Source: Saccharothrix ecbatanensis (GTDB lineage Bacteria; Actinomycetota; Actinomycetes; Mycobacteriales; Pseudonocardiaceae). Taken from it: DNA of 64,000 nt. A program made the translations under genes and the position numbers. The stretch lies in NCBI RefSeq assembly GCF_014205015.1, contig NZ_JACHMO010000001.1, forward strand, positions 8,246,001-8,310,000, given 5' to 3'. Position 1 is the first letter of the stretch. Each line of letters opens with the position of its first letter. The notes under the pieces were generated by a model that made no database searches, was not told the origin of the DNA, and saw nothing but the letters and a program-made list of their open reading frames with translations. Positions 41,122-52,558 of the stretch are shown here, piece by piece.

Positions 41122-42498
41122 GTGAACGCACGACGACCCGCGAGCCGTTCCTCAGGCTCATCGCGCAGCACTTCCCGGCGCCGTGGCGCGCCGACGAACC
41201 ACACGTACGTGGTGGACACGTCCGTGCTGCTCTCCGACCCCCTGGCCACCACGCGGTTCGCCGAGCACGAGGTCGTGCTGCCGCTCGTGGTGATCAGCGA
41301 GCTGGAGGGCAAGCGGCACCACCCCGAGCTCGGCTGGTTCGCCCGGGAGGCGTTGCGACTGCTCGACGACCTGAGGCTCCGGCACGGCAGGCTGGACCAC
41401 CCCGTGCCGATCGGCGACCAAGGCGGCACCTTGCGCGTCGAGCTCAACCACTCCGACCCGGAGGTGCTGCCCGCGGGCTTCCGCACGGACTCCAACGACG
41501 CCCGCATACTGGCCTGCGCGCTCAACCTCGCGGCCGAGGGCGACATCGTCACGCTGGTCACCAAGGACATGCCCCTGCGCGTCAAGGCCGGCGCCGTCGG
41601 CCTCGCCGCGGAGGAGTACCGCGCCCACGACGTCACTTTGTCCGGTTACTCCGGAATGTCCGACGTGGACGTGGACCAGTCCGTGGTGGACGCGCTGTAC
41701 CGCGAGAACGTGATCGACCCGTCGCTGTTCGACCTCGGCCACGTGGCGGAACTGCCCTGCCACAGCGGGTTGCGCATGTTGGCGGGCACGTCGAGCGCGC
41801 TCGGCCGGGTCACGCCGGACAAGCAGATCAGGCTGGTCCGCGGCGACCGCGAGGCGTTCGGGGTGCACGGTCGGTCGGCCGAGCAGCGCGTGGCGCTGGA
41901 CCTGCTGCTCGACACCGAGGTCGGCATCGTCTCGCTGGGCGGACGGGCCGGCACCGGCAAGTCGGCGCTCGCGCTGTGCGCGGGCCTGGAGGCGGTCATG
42001 GAACGCCGCCAGCACCGCAAGGTCGTCGTGTTCCGCCCGCTGTACGCGGTGGGCGGGCAGGAGCTGGGGTACCTGCCCGGGTCCGAGAGCGAGAAGATGC
42101 AGCCGTGGGCGCAGGCGGTGTTCGACACGCTCGGCGCGCTGGTCAGCCAGGACGTGGTCGAGGAGGTCATGGACCGCGGCATGCTGGAGGTCATGCCGCT
42201 GACCCACATCCGCGGCCGGTCGCTGCACGACTCGTTCGTGATCGTGGACGAGGCGCAGTCGCTGGAGCGGAACGTGCTGCTCACCGTGCTGTCGCGGCTG
42301 GGGACCAACTCGCGGGTGGTGCTGACGCACGACGTGGCGCAGCGCGACAACCTGCGCGTGGGGCGGCACGACGGCGTCGCGGCGGTCATCGAGAAGCTGA
42401 AGGGACATCCGCTGTTCGCGCACGTCACGTTGACGCGGTCGGAGCGTTCGCCGATCGCCGCGCTGGTCACCGAGATGCTGGAGGACTACGCGTCCTGA
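41122..42498 (+). CDS. phoH2: PhoH2: PIN-domain/PhoH ATPase fusion
   Basis: 458 residues from GTG 41122, with GGGAG five bases upstream. The N-terminal PIN domain shows [31 protein letters not shown] and [14 protein letters not shown], giving the metal-binding acidic residues. The C-terminal PhoH domain shows Walker [17 protein letters not shown], Walker [15 protein letters not shown], and [13 protein letters not shown]. PhoH2 proteins of mycobacteria are RNA helicase/RNases with sequence-specific cleavage. The position matches Rv1095. The 3' end runs into a 16-bp tandem repeat. Confidence 0.94.
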   Translation: MNARRPASRSSGSSRSTSRRRGAPTNHTYVVDTSVLLSDPLATTRFAEHEVVLPLVVISELEGKRHHPELGWFAREALRLLDDLRLRHGRLDHPVPIGDQGGTLRVELNHSDPEVLPAGFRTDSNDARILACALNLAAEGDIVTLVTKDMPLRVKAGAVGLAAEEYRAHDVTLSGYSGMSDVDVDQSVVDALYRENVIDPSLFDLGHVAELPCHSGLRMLAGTSSALGRVTPDKQIRLVRGDREAFGVHGRSAEQRVALDLLLDTEVGIVSLGGRAGTGKSALALCAGLEAVMERRQHRKVVVFRPLYAVGGQELGYLPGSESEKMQPWAQAVFDTLGALVSQDVVEEVMDRGMLEVMPLTHIRGRSLHDSFVIVDEAQSLERNVLLTVLSRLGTNSRVVLTHDVAQRDNLRVGRHDGVAAVIEKLKGHPLFAHVTLTRSERSPIAALVTEMLEDYAS

Positions 42499-42596
42499 CG
42501 GTCTGACGGCTCGATGGTCTGACGGCTCGATGGTCTGACGGCTCGATGGTCTGACGGCTCGACGGTCTGACGGCTCGACGGTCTGACGGTCTGACG
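42493..42596 (+). repeat. 16-bp/8-bp tandem repeat at the phoH2 stop
   Basis: The 8-mer GTCTGACG and the 16-mer GTCTGACGGCTCGATG alternate. Five 16-mers start at 42501, 42517, 42533, 42549 and 42565, then two 8-mers at 42581 and 42589. The gene's stop TGA (42496-42498) lies in the same TCCTGACG motif. As 16 is not a multiple of three, the repeated TGAs fall in all three frames. Confidence 0.88.
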
Positions 42597-42599
42597 GCG

Positions 42600-42632
42600 A
42601 TGCCGCCCCGGTCACAGCGACCGGGGCGGCAT
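42600..42632. terminator. Terminator between phoH2 and the convergent membrane gene
   Basis: Perfect 14-bp stem ATGCCGCCCCGGTC / GACCGGGGCGGCAT with a five-base loop. Confidence 0.88.
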
Positions 42633-42642
42633 CTGTCCGTGG

Positions 42643-43350
42643 TCAGGCTGGTGTGGGCTTGAGCTTGGCGTCCAGCGCCTTCGCGATCACCGCGAGGACG
42701 GCGGCGACCACCAGCACCAGCAGCGCGTTGCGGAACGCGGCGCCGAACCCCAGCTCGGTCACGTCGAGGAACGGGTACGGGTACCAGTCGGTGATCGCGC
42801 CGTGGACGAACGTGTAGGCGATCCACAGGACCGGCCAGATGGACAGCGCCTTGGCGACGGAAGCCCAGTCGACCCGCGGCCGGGGGCCGAACAGCAGCCA
42901 GCCGAGCACGGCCATCAGCGGCGCGAGGCGGTGGAAGCCGAGGTTCACCCACCAGGCCGCGCCGACCGGGTGCACCAGCCGCGCGAGCAGGAGGTCGAAC
43001 ACGACGCCGGTGATCGTGATGCCCAGCAGGGCGTCCAGCCGCGCCACCCGCCAGCCACGACCGTCCCGGCGGGGGTTCAGCGCCAGCGTGAGGGCCACGG
43101 CGAGCACGAACACGTTGCTCTGGACGGTGAAGTAGCTGAACAGGCGCAGCAGGCGCACACCGAGCGGCGCCTGCGTTTCGGCGTGACCGGAGTTGACGTC
43201 CGCCCCGCCGGTGATCAGCAGCACCAGTTGCGTGATCAGCGCCGCGGCGATCATGGCCGCCAACAACGCGTGCCACACACGTGAGCCGGTGCTCCAGGCC
43301 GTGGACGGCCGTGGTGCGTCGGTGTTCGCGTGCGCGGCCTCTGTGCTCAT
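42643..43350 (-). CDS. Pr6Pr family integral membrane protein
   Basis: 235 residues from ATG 43350. Six membrane helices with FSYFTVQSNVFVLAVALTLA, LDALLGITITGVVFDLLLARL, LGFHRLAPLMAVLGWLLFG, SIWPVLWIAYTFVHGAITDWYPYPFLD and a final AAFRNALLVLVVAAVLAVIA. The Y-PYPFLD pattern is the family signature (human AIG1-related fatty-acid-ester hydrolases share a similar fold). Function in bacteria is unknown. Ends next to the ABC exporter genes in the same direction but separated by 32 bases. Confidence 0.85.
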   Translation of the reverse strand: MSTEAAHANTDAPRPSTAWSTGSRVWHALLAAMIAAALITQLVLLITGGADVNSGHAETQAPLGVRLLRLFSYFTVQSNVFVLAVALTLALNPRRDGRGWRVARLDALLGITITGVVFDLLLARLVHPVGAAWWVNLGFHRLAPLMAVLGWLLFGPRPRVDWASVAKALSIWPVLWIAYTFVHGAITDWYPYPFLDVTELGFGAAFRNALLVLVVAAVLAVIAKALDAKLKPTPA

Positions 43351-43382
43351 CGCCCGATCATGCGGTCGGGCCCGCGGTCCTG

Positions 43383-44150
43383 CTAGTCGAGCGCCCGACG
43401 CATGAAGCCGCGCATGCCCAGCGCGCCGAAGCCCAGGATCGCCGCGATCAGCACCACGAAGCACACCCACAGCGGCATGTGCTCGACGTTCGGCACCAGC
43501 ACGGCACGCATGCCCTCGCTGACGTAGGTGAGCGGGTTGAGCGCACACAGCACCTGGAACCAGCGCAGGTTGCCCAACGCCGGCCACGGGAACTGGGCCG
43601 AGCCGGTGAACAGCAGCGGCGTCAGGATCACCGCGAACATCACGGTGATGTGCCGCGGCGACACCGACGTGCCGATGACCATGCCCACCGCCGCGCCCGC
43701 CAGCGAGCCCAGGATGATCACCAGCAGGGCCACGGGCAGCCCGGACACCGGCCAGCTGACGTCCAGCATGACGAACCCGATCGGGATCATCAGCACCGCC
43801 GCGAGCAGCCCGCGCAACGCGCCGAACACCATCTTCTCCACCGCCACCAGCGGGATCGGGATGGGCGCCAGCAGCCGGTCCTCGATCTCGCGCGTCCACG
43901 AGAAGTCCAGCACCAGCGGCAGCGTCGTGTTCTGCAACGCGCCCAGGAACCCGTTCATCGCCACGATGCCGGGCAGCAGGACGGCGGCGAAATCGGCCTG
44001 CACGTACCCGATGTCGCCGAGCACCTTGGCGAAGATGAACAGGATGAAGAACGGCTGGATGATCACCTGCGCGAGGAAGCTCGGCAGCTCCCGGCCGGTG
44101 ACGAAGATGTCCCGCCACAGGATGGCGTTGAACGTGCGCAGCGACGTCAT
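43383..44150 (-). CDS. ABC-2 type transporter permease
   Basis: 255 residues from ATG 44150, overlapping the ATPase stop by four bases. Six membrane helices; motifs of the ABC-2 permease family include the N-terminal amphipathic RDIFVTGRELPSFLAQVIIQ and the central FSWTREIEDRLLAPIP, followed by PLLFTGSAQFPWPALGNLRW and NPLTYVSEGMRAVL. The pair with the next gene forms a drug/lipid exporter of the DrrAB type. Substrate is unknown. The VEKMVFGALRGLLAAV region in the middle is typical. Confidence 0.92.
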   Translation of the reverse strand: MTSLRTFNAILWRDIFVTGRELPSFLAQVIIQPFFILFIFAKVLGDIGYVQADFAAVLLPGIVAMNGFLGALQNTTLPLVLDFSWTREIEDRLLAPIPIPLVAVEKMVFGALRGLLAAVLMIPIGFVMLDVSWPVSGLPVALLVIILGSLAGAAVGMVIGTSVSPRHITVMFAVILTPLLFTGSAQFPWPALGNLRWFQVLCALNPLTYVSEGMRAVLVPNVEHMPLWVCFVVLIAAILGFGALGMRGFMRRALD

Positions 44151-45100
44151 CGCAGCTCCCGGCCGGTCAGGTGGATGAAGACGTCTTCCAGGCTCGGCGT
44201 GCCGATGGACAGGTCCGTGACCGGCGTGCCGAGCCGTTCGAGGGTCCGCAGGACCTCGGGCAGCGCCACGGCGGGCGCGACGTCGGTGTAGAGGCGGAAC
44301 ATCTCCTGCACGTGCTCCACGCGTTGCACGCCCTCGACCTTGGCCAGCCCTTCCGTCACCGGATCGGGTCCGGCGCCGTTCAGGGCGACGGTGACGCTGA
44401 GTGTCGTGCTGCCGGGCAGGGTCTTGGTCAACTCGCCGGGGGAGTCCAGCGCGAGCAGCTTGCCGTGGTCGACGATGCCGACCCGGTCGCACAGCTTCTG
44501 CGCCTCGTCCATGTCGTGCGTGGTGAGCACGACCGTGACGCCGTCCGCGCGCAGGGTGGTCACCCGGTCGTGCACGAACAGCCTCGCCTGCGGGTCCAGG
44601 CCCGTCGACGGCTCGTCCAGGAACAGCACCTTCGGCCGGTGCATCAGCGAGCGGGCGATCATCAGCCGCTGCGCCTGGCCGCCGGAGAGCTTGTCCACCA
44701 GGCTGTTCGCGTGGTCCGTGAGGCCCATCCGGGCCAGGACCTCGTCGGCCAGCCTGGTCCGTTCCGCGCGGCCGATGCCGTGGTAGGCGGCGTGGAACAG
44801 CAGGTTCTGCCGGACGTTCAGCGCCCGGTCCAGGTTGTTGCGCTGAGGGACCACGGCGAGCAGTTGACGTGCCCGCTGGGAGTCCGCGACCACGTCGACG
44901 CCCTCCACCAGGGCCTGGCCGGACGTCGGCCGGACCCTGGTGGTCAGGACGCCCACGGTGGTCGTCTTGCCCGCGCCGTTCGGGCCGAGCAGCCCGAACA
45001 CCTCACCCCTGCGGACCGCGAAGCTCAGCCCGTCCACCGCCGGTTTCTGGCCCTTTTTGTAGACCTTCACCAGGTCCGTCACCACTACGGCTTCGTCCAC
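44147..45100 (-). CDS. ABC transporter ATP-binding protein (DrrA-like)
   Basis: 317 residues. Walker A GLLGPNGAGKTTTVGVLTT, Q loop AVVPQRNNLDRAL, signature KLSGGQAQRLMIARSLMHRP, Walker B VLFLDEPSTGLDPQARL, and the H loop VVLTTHDMDEAQKLCDRVGI. The C-terminal 90 residues form the DUF4162-type regulatory domain seen in DrrA-like exporters. Acts with the downstream permease gene in exporting a hydrophobic compound. Upstream is the array at 45.12-45.21 kb. Confidence 0.94.
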   Translation of the reverse strand: MDEAVVVTDLVKVYKKGQKPAVDGLSFAVRRGEVFGLLGPNGAGKTTTVGVLTTRVRPTSGQALVEGVDVVADSQRARQLLAVVPQRNNLDRALNVRQNLLFHAAYHGIGRAERTRLADEVLARMGLTDHANSLVDKLSGGQAQRLMIARSLMHRPKVLFLDEPSTGLDPQARLFVHDRVTTLRADGVTVVLTTHDMDEAQKLCDRVGIVDHGKLLALDSPGELTKTLPGSTTLSVTVALNGAGPDPVTEGLAKVEGVQRVEHVQEMFRLYTDVAPAVALPEVLRTLERLGTPVTDLSIGTPSLEDVFIHLTGRELR

Positions 45101-45120
45101 CTGGCCAGCCTAATCGGGTG

Positions 45121-47051
<1,931 letters not shown>

Positions 47052-48587
47052 TCACCCGATTGTGTCGTCCGGGACCGCTGCACGTCGCGGCAAGAGGGCG
47101 CGGACCGTGTCGATGGTGTCCGCCTCGCCCGCGTCCTTGTCCGGTCGGTACCGCAGGACCCGGGCGAACCTCAGTGCCACCCCGCCAGGATATCGAGTGC
47201 TGACCTGCGCCCCGTCCAATTCGATCTCTATCACCAGTTCGGGTCTGACCATCACGGCCCAGTCCGACTTCTCCGTCGCGATCGCCATCAGCTCGCGCGT
47301 CTGCCACGCCAGCAACTCGTCCGTCATCCCCTTGAACGTCTTCCCCACCATGATCGGCGGCCCGCCATCCGGATCCCGCGCCCCCAAGTGGAGGTTCGAC
47401 AGCAACCCCTTCCGCCGCCCACTGCCCCACTCGACTCCCAGCACCACCAGGTCCAGTGTGTGCACCGGCTTCACCTTCTGCCACGCCCGCCCACGCCGCC
47501 CCGCCGCGTACACCGACTCCAGCGCCTTCACCATCACGCCCTCGTGCCCGGCGTCCAGTGACTCCGTCAGAACCTCCGCCGCCAGGTCATCCGTCGGCGC
47601 CACCACACCGGGAATGACGTGCGAGCCCGCCACCGCGCGCAACGCGTCCAAGCGCACCCGCAGCGGTTCGTCCAGCAGATCGACCCCGTCCACATGCAGG
47701 CAGTCGAAGAAGAACGGACTCAGCAGCAGCTCCCGAACGTCCTGCGCCCCGAATCTGCTCATCGTCTCCTGGAACGGCCGCGGCTTGCCGTCGTCGTTCA
47801 ACGCCAGCGTCTCACCGTCCAACACCACCGACCGGCAAGGCAGCCCGCGCACCAACGCCACCAGCTCCGGCACCGTCCCGGTGATCTCCCGCAACGTCCG
47901 GGTGAAGATGCGGACCTCGTCCCCCGACCGGTGCACCTGGATCCGCGCGCCGTCGAGCTTGTGCTCCACCACGCACGCCCCCAACTCGGCCAACGCGTCC
48001 GGCAGCGACTCCGCCGGCGACGCCAGCATCGGCCGCACCGGTCGCCCGACCTCCAACCGGAACGCCGCCAACGCCTCCTCGCCGGTCATCGCGGCCACGG
48101 CCGTCTCGGGCAGTGAGCCGGACAGCATGAACGCCCGCCGCACCACCTCGCCGGGCACGTCGGCAGCCCGGGCGATCGCGTCCAGCATCACCCCTTCGAG
48201 TGCACCTTGACGCAGTTCCCCGGTCAGCAGCCGACGCAGGAAGTCCTGTTCGGCCTCGGTGGCTCTGCTGAACAGATCGGTCAGCAGAGCCGTGCGTCTG
48301 GCCGTCGACCCCTTGCCGCTCGTCGACGCGATCGCGCCCAACGCCGCGTCCACATCGGACACCGTCAGCGAAGGCGACGCCGCCGGCGGAACGGCCAGGT
48401 CGAACACGGTCCGCCAGCCCGCGCCGATGCGCCCCTGGCTGGGCGCCCCGACCAGGAACGACACCACCGCGGACGTCGTCATCCGGCGCACCAGCTCGGC
48501 CAGGGCGGCGACCTTGGCCAGGCGGGAACGCGTCGCCGCCACCACGGCGGACGTCTCGACGACTTCGCTGAACAACACGCCGACCAT
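47052..48587 (-). CDS. ligB: ATP-dependent DNA ligase (LigB-like)
   Basis: 511 residues from ATG 48587; GTG 48578 is possible. The N-terminal domain (LFSEVVETSAVVAATRSRLA) is of the actinobacterial LigB type. The nucleotidyltransferase domain has the adenylated lysine in EHKLDGARIQVHR, then SVVLDGETLALND, FFFDCLHVDG, EGVMVKALESVYAAGRRG and WQKVKPVHTLDLVVLG. The OB-fold C-terminus ends with RFARVLRYRPDKDAGEADT. LigB is non-essential and NAD-independent, with a role in repair. Its start overlaps the 3' region of the MocR gene. Confidence 0.93.
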   Translation of the reverse strand: MVGVLFSEVVETSAVVAATRSRLAKVAALAELVRRMTTSAVVSFLVGAPSQGRIGAGWRTVFDLAVPPAASPSLTVSDVDAALGAIASTSGKGSTARRTALLTDLFSRATEAEQDFLRRLLTGELRQGALEGVMLDAIARAADVPGEVVRRAFMLSGSLPETAVAAMTGEEALAAFRLEVGRPVRPMLASPAESLPDALAELGACVVEHKLDGARIQVHRSGDEVRIFTRTLREITGTVPELVALVRGLPCRSVVLDGETLALNDDGKPRPFQETMSRFGAQDVRELLLSPFFFDCLHVDGVDLLDEPLRVRLDALRAVAGSHVIPGVVAPTDDLAAEVLTESLDAGHEGVMVKALESVYAAGRRGRAWQKVKPVHTLDLVVLGVEWGSGRRKGLLSNLHLGARDPDGGPPIMVGKTFKGMTDELLAWQTRELMAIATEKSDWAVMVRPELVIEIELDGAQVSTRYPGGVALRFARVLRYRPDKDAGEADTIDTVRALLPRRAAVPDDTIG

Positions 48588-48625
48588 GGTGCACCCGACC
48601 CCCGACAAAAACCGGCCGAGACCCG

Positions 48626-49995
48626 TCAGACGGCCGCGCGAGCTCCCGGACGGCCTCCCGCAACCGGTCCGGCGTCAGCGCCGCATACCCGAGGACCAAG
48701 CCGGGGAACGTCGGCGTGCGGGCGTAGTTCGCCAAGGCCAGGGCGTTGACGCCACGCCGGGCCAGCCGGGCCTGCAACGCCGAGTCGTCGGTCCCCTCCG
48801 GCAGCCGCACGACCACGTGCAGACCGGCCGCCACACCGATCGGCTCCCAGTCCGGCAGCACGCTCCGCAACTCGTCCAGCAACGCATCGCGCCGCGCCCG
48901 GTACAGCTGACGCGTCCGCCGCAGGTGCCGGTCGTACCCTCCGGTCCCGAGCAGCCGGGCGAACGCCGCTTGGTGCAACGTGCCGGTGCCGAGGTCGTCC
49001 AAACGCTTGCGGTCCACCACGACATCGCGCAGGGCGGGCGGCAGCACCAACCACCCCAGCCGCAACGCGGGCGCCAAGACCTTGCTCGCACTGCCCTGGT
49101 ACACCACCCGCGTCGGGTCGAGCGCCTGCATCGCACCCAGCGCCGGCCGATCGTAACGGTGCTCGGCGTCGTAGTCGTCCTCCACCACCACTCCGTCGCA
49201 CGCACGCGCCCAGTCCAACAGTGCGCGGCGACGCGTCGGGTGCAGCACGACTCCCAGCGGGAACTGGTGCGCGGCCGTGACGAAAACCGCCCGACAGTCC
49301 ACTCCGGACAGCAAGTCGACGCGAAGCCCTTTGTCGTCAACGGGGACAGGGTGGATGGTCAAGCCGTGTGACGCCAACATCTCCGCCGCGCCGGGGTGGC
49401 TCGGTTCCTCGACCGCCACACTGCGGTGCCCGGCCACCTGCAACACCCGACCCAGCAACGAAATCCCCTCGGCCGCGCCGTTCGTGACAACCACCTCGGA
49501 CGGTCGCGCCGCCACCGCCCGCACCCGGCCCAGGTAGTCGGCCAGCTCCCGCCGCAACGGCCCGAAACCGGCCGGATCCGGGTAGCCGAGGTCGTCGGTG
49601 GACAGGTCCGCCAACGCCGACTTCTGCGCCTGCAACCACTCCTCGCGCGGGAACGCGCTCAACGCGGGCACACCCGGCCTGAGGTCGTACCGGAACTTGG
49701 GCGCGGGTTCGGGCTCGTCGGCGACCGCGCCGGGCCACGTGCAGGTGGCCGTGACGGTGGTGCCCGAGCCGCGCCGCGCGGTCAGGTAGCCCTCGCCGAT
49801 GAGCTGCTCGTACGCGGACGTGACGGTGCCGCGGGCGACGCCGAGCTGGGCCGCCAGGTCACGGCTGGACGGCAGGCGGGTGCCCGGTGCGAGCCGCCCG
49901 TCCCGCACCGCGCGGCGCAGCTCGGACTCCACCGCGCGCCTGCCGTTCGCGGTGGGGAGGAGGAGTTCCCGGTAAGTGGTCCAGTTGGTAGGCAT
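48626..49995 (-). CDS. MocR/PdxR-family transcriptional regulator (3' end disrupted)
   Basis: About 456 residues from ATG 49995. The N-terminal GntR-type winged helix shows ELRRAVRDGRLAPGTRLPSS and DLAAQLGVARGTVTSAYEQL. The C-terminal aminotransferase-like domain shows TNGAAEGISLLGRVL, EPSHPGAAEMLASHGL, VVEDDYDAEHRYD and the PLP-lysine region YQGSASKVLAPALRLGW. Such proteins regulate PLP, GABA or transporter genes. Conserved sequence ends at LREAVRELARPS, but the stop TGA at 48626-48628 is one base out of frame; the open frame instead runs on to 47812 through ligB. This looks like a one-base deletion before the stop. It is divergent from the EamA gene. Confidence 0.8.
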
Positions 49996-49998
49996 TGA

Positions 49999-50023
49999 AG
50001 TGGAGCTTAAGCCTGGACCACTC
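49999..50023. promoter_or_regulatory. Operator-like dyad between the MocR and EamA genes
   Basis: AGTGG (49999-50003) and GGACCACT (50016-50023) flank the palindrome GCTTAAGC (50005-50012). A further AGTGGTCCA lies just inside the MocR gene at 49976-49984. MocR proteins bind such direct/inverted repeats near their own start and the divergent gene. Confidence 0.5.
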
Positions 50024-50043
50024 AACGCGCAGAGTCGTCGTTC

Positions 50044-51021
50044 ATGAGGACCACGAAGAGCGCGATCGCATCCGGTGCCCTGACATCGGTGATCGTGGGC
50101 GCGTCCGTGCCGGTGACCGGCATGCTCCAGGCGTATCCGCTGCTCACGGGGCAGGCGATGCGGTACGCGTTGGGCGCGGTGGTGCTGCTCGGGTGGATCC
50201 GACTGAGGGGTGGGCGGCTGCCGGTGCCGAGCCGGCGGGACTGGCCGGCGCTGATCGGGCTGGTGACGACCGGGATGCTCGGCTTCACGGCGTGCGTGCT
50301 GTACGCGCAGCGGTACGCCGAGCCGGGGTTCGTCGCGGCCATGCTCGGCGCGAGCCCGTTGGTGTTGGCGCTGGCCGTGCCGCTGGTGGCGGGGCGGAAA
50401 CCGGCCGTGCCCGCGGTGGTGGGCGCTGTGGTCGTGGTCGGCGGGGTGGTGGTGCTGTCCGGCGGCGGGTCGTGGCACGGGCCCGGGTTGGTGCTCGCGC
50501 TGTTGACGATGGCGGGCGAGGTGTCGTTCACGCTGTTCGCGGTGGGTGTGGTGCGGCGGCTGGGCGGGGTGGCGGTGGCGACGTGGACGTGCCTGATCGC
50601 GGCGGTGGCGGGTGGGGTGTTGGGGACGGTGTTCGGCGGGTGGCAGGTGCCGACGGTGCGGGAGGGCTTGGCGCTGGCCGTGCTCGGGGTCGTGCTGACG
50701 GCCTTGGCGTTCGGGCTCTGGTACTTCGCGGTGGCGCGGTTGGGTGCGGACCGGGCCGGGGTGCTGATCGGGTTGATGCCGGTGGCGGGGCTGGGGGCGT
50801 CGGTCGCGTTGGGGGCGCAGGAGCTGACGGCGATGGCGTTGGTGGGCGCGGTGGCGGTGGCGTGCGGCTGTGTGATCGGGCTGCGGGGGCAGACGGCCGC
50901 CGACCGACCGCCCCAGACAGCACCGAACGCCCAGGCAACGCCGACTGCGCAGGCAGCGCCGACCACGCAGGCAGCGCCGGCTGCCCCAGACGGCGCCGAA
51001 AGCCCAGCTCGCGCGTTCTGA
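50044..51021 (+). CDS. EamA/DMT-family exporter
   Basis: 325 residues from ATG 50044 with ten membrane helices as two EamA repeats (GMLQAYPLLTGQAMRYALGA, then TACVLYAQRYAEPGFVAAML; and FTLFAVGVVRRLGGVAVATW, then LIGLMPVAGLGASVALGAQE). The C-terminal 45 residues are a Pro/Ala/Gln/Thr repeat tail (QATPTAQAAPTTQAAPAAP) with no membrane segment. It is divergent from the MocR gene, a common pairing in which the exporter is the target. Substrate may be an amino acid or metabolite. The stop TGA lies inside the start of the 22-bp array. Confidence 0.85.
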   Translation: MRTTKSAIASGALTSVIVGASVPVTGMLQAYPLLTGQAMRYALGAVVLLGWIRLRGGRLPVPSRRDWPALIGLVTTGMLGFTACVLYAQRYAEPGFVAAMLGASPLVLALAVPLVAGRKPAVPAVVGAVVVVGGVVVLSGGGSWHGPGLVLALLTMAGEVSFTLFAVGVVRRLGGVAVATWTCLIAAVAGGVLGTVFGGWQVPTVREGLALAVLGVVLTALAFGLWYFAVARLGADRAGVLIGLMPVAGLGASVALGAQELTAMALVGAVAVACGCVIGLRGQTAADRPPQTAPNAQATPTAQAAPTTQAAPAAPDGAESPARAF

Positions 51022-51085
51022 GCGTTGAATTCAGGGGTTCTGAACGTAGGACTCGCGGGTCCTGAACGTAGGACTCGCGGGGGTT
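51020..51085 (+). repeat. Three-unit 22-bp tandem array (array 4)
   Basis: Units start at 51020, 51042 and 51064, with a partial unit before (51004-51019). Core GAACGTAGGACTCGCGGG. It fits exactly between the EamA stop (51019-51021) and the fumC stop (51084-51086). Confidence 0.9.
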
Positions 51086-52478
51086 ATTGGTTGCCGCGGG
51101 CCATGCGGAGGACGTCGAGGGCCTCGTCCAGTTGGGCTTCGGTGAGCTTGGCGGGCACGTGGCCGCGTTCCAGGACCACCTCGCGGATGGTCTTGCGCTC
51201 CTTGAGGGACTGCTTGGCGATCGATGCGGCCTCTTCGTAGCCGAGGTAGCGGTTCAGGGGGGTGACGATGGACGGGGACGACTCGGCGTACTCCCGCATC
51301 TGCTCCACCTGCGGCGCGGCGCCGACGAGGACCTTGTCGGCCAGGAGGCGGGCGACGGCGGCGAGGAGGCGGGACGACTCCAGGACGTTGCGGGCGATCA
51401 CGGGCAGCATCACGTTCAGCTGGAAGTTGCCCTGGGACCCCGCGAACGCCACCGCCGCGTCGTTGCCGATCACCTGCGCCACCACCATCATCGTGGCTTC
51501 GGAGATCACCGGGTTCACCTTGCCCGGCATGATCGACGAGCCCGGCTGGAGGTCCGGCAGCGCCAGCTCGCCCAGGCCGGTGCGCGGCCCGGAGCCGAGC
51601 CAGCGCAGGTCGTTCGCGATCTTGTACAGGCCCACGGCGGTGGCCCGCAGCTGCCCCGAGATCTCCACCACGCCGTCCTGCGTGGCCTGCGCCTCGAAGT
51701 GGTCGCGCGCCTCGGTCAGGGGCAGCCCGGTCACCGACGCCAGCTCGGCGGAGACGGCGGCGCCGAAGCCCGCCGGCGCGTTCAGGCCGCTGCCCACGGC
51801 CGTGCCGCCGATGGGCAACTCGGCCAGGCGGGGAAGCGACGACGTCAGCCGTTCGACGCCGTAACGCACCTGGGTCGCCCACGCGCCCGCCTCCTGGCCC
51901 AGCGTGATGGGCACGGCGTCCATCAGGTGCGTGCGACCGGACTTCACCAGGGACGTCCAGTCCGCGGCACGGGCGTCCAACACCGTGACCAGGTGCTCCA
52001 GCGCCGGGATCACGTCCCGCGCCACCGCCTCCGTCGCCGCGACCCGCAACGTCGTCGGGAACGTGTCGTTGGACGACTGCGACGCGTTGACGTGGTCGTT
52101 CGGGTGCACCTCACGGCCCAGCGCGCGGGTGGCCAGGGTGGCGATGACCTCGTTCGCGTTCATGTTCGACGACGTGCCGGACCCGGTCTGGAACACGTCC
52201 ACCGGGAAGTGGGCGTCGTGCCCGCCCGCCGCGACGGCGTCGGCGGCCGACGCGATGGCCGAAGCGACTTCGGGTTCCAGTACCCCCAGCCGCTCGTTCA
52301 CCCGTGCCGCGGCGGCCTTCAGCAGGCCGAGCGCGCGGATCTGGGCGCGCTCCAGGCCCCGTCCCGAGATGGGGAAGTTCTCCACCGCTCGCTGCGTCTG
52401 CGCACGCCACAGCGCGTCGACCGGCACCCTGACCTCGCCCATGGTGTCGTGCTCGACGCGGTACTCCTGTTCTGCCAT
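51084..52478 (-). CDS. fumC: Class II fumarate hydratase
   Basis: 464 residues. The fumarase/aspartase signature [11 protein letters not shown] lies near residue 313. Other motifs are [60 protein letters not shown] and [18 protein letters not shown] ([19 protein letters not shown]). The iron-sulfur-free enzyme hydrates fumarate to malate in the TCA cycle. Position corresponds to Rv1098c. The complete length and all motifs indicate a working enzyme. Confidence 0.96.
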   Translation of the reverse strand: MAEQEYRVEHDTMGEVRVPVDALWRAQTQRAVENFPISGRGLERAQIRALGLLKAAAARVNERLGVLEPEVASAIASAADAVAAGGHDAHFPVDVFQTGSGTSSNMNANEVIATLATRALGREVHPNDHVNASQSSNDTFPTTLRVAATEAVARDVIPALEHLVTVLDARAADWTSLVKSGRTHLMDAVPITLGQEAGAWATQVRYGVERLTSSLPRLAELPIGGTAVGSGLNAPAGFGAAVSAELASVTGLPLTEARDHFEAQATQDGVVEISGQLRATAVGLYKIANDLRWLGSGPRTGLGELALPDLQPGSSIMPGKVNPVISEATMMVVAQVIGNDAAVAFAGSQGNFQLNVMLPVIARNVLESSRLLAAVARLLADKVLVGAAPQVEQMREYAESSPSIVTPLNRYLGYEEAASIAKQSLKERKTIREVVLERGHVPAKLTEAQLDEALDVLRMARGNQ

Positions 52479-52558
52479 GTCACCGAGTTTGGACCGGCTC
52501 GCCCCGTTCGGCCCAACACAGGGTGGGAAGAGTGGGCTCGAACACCTAAGGTCGAAGG

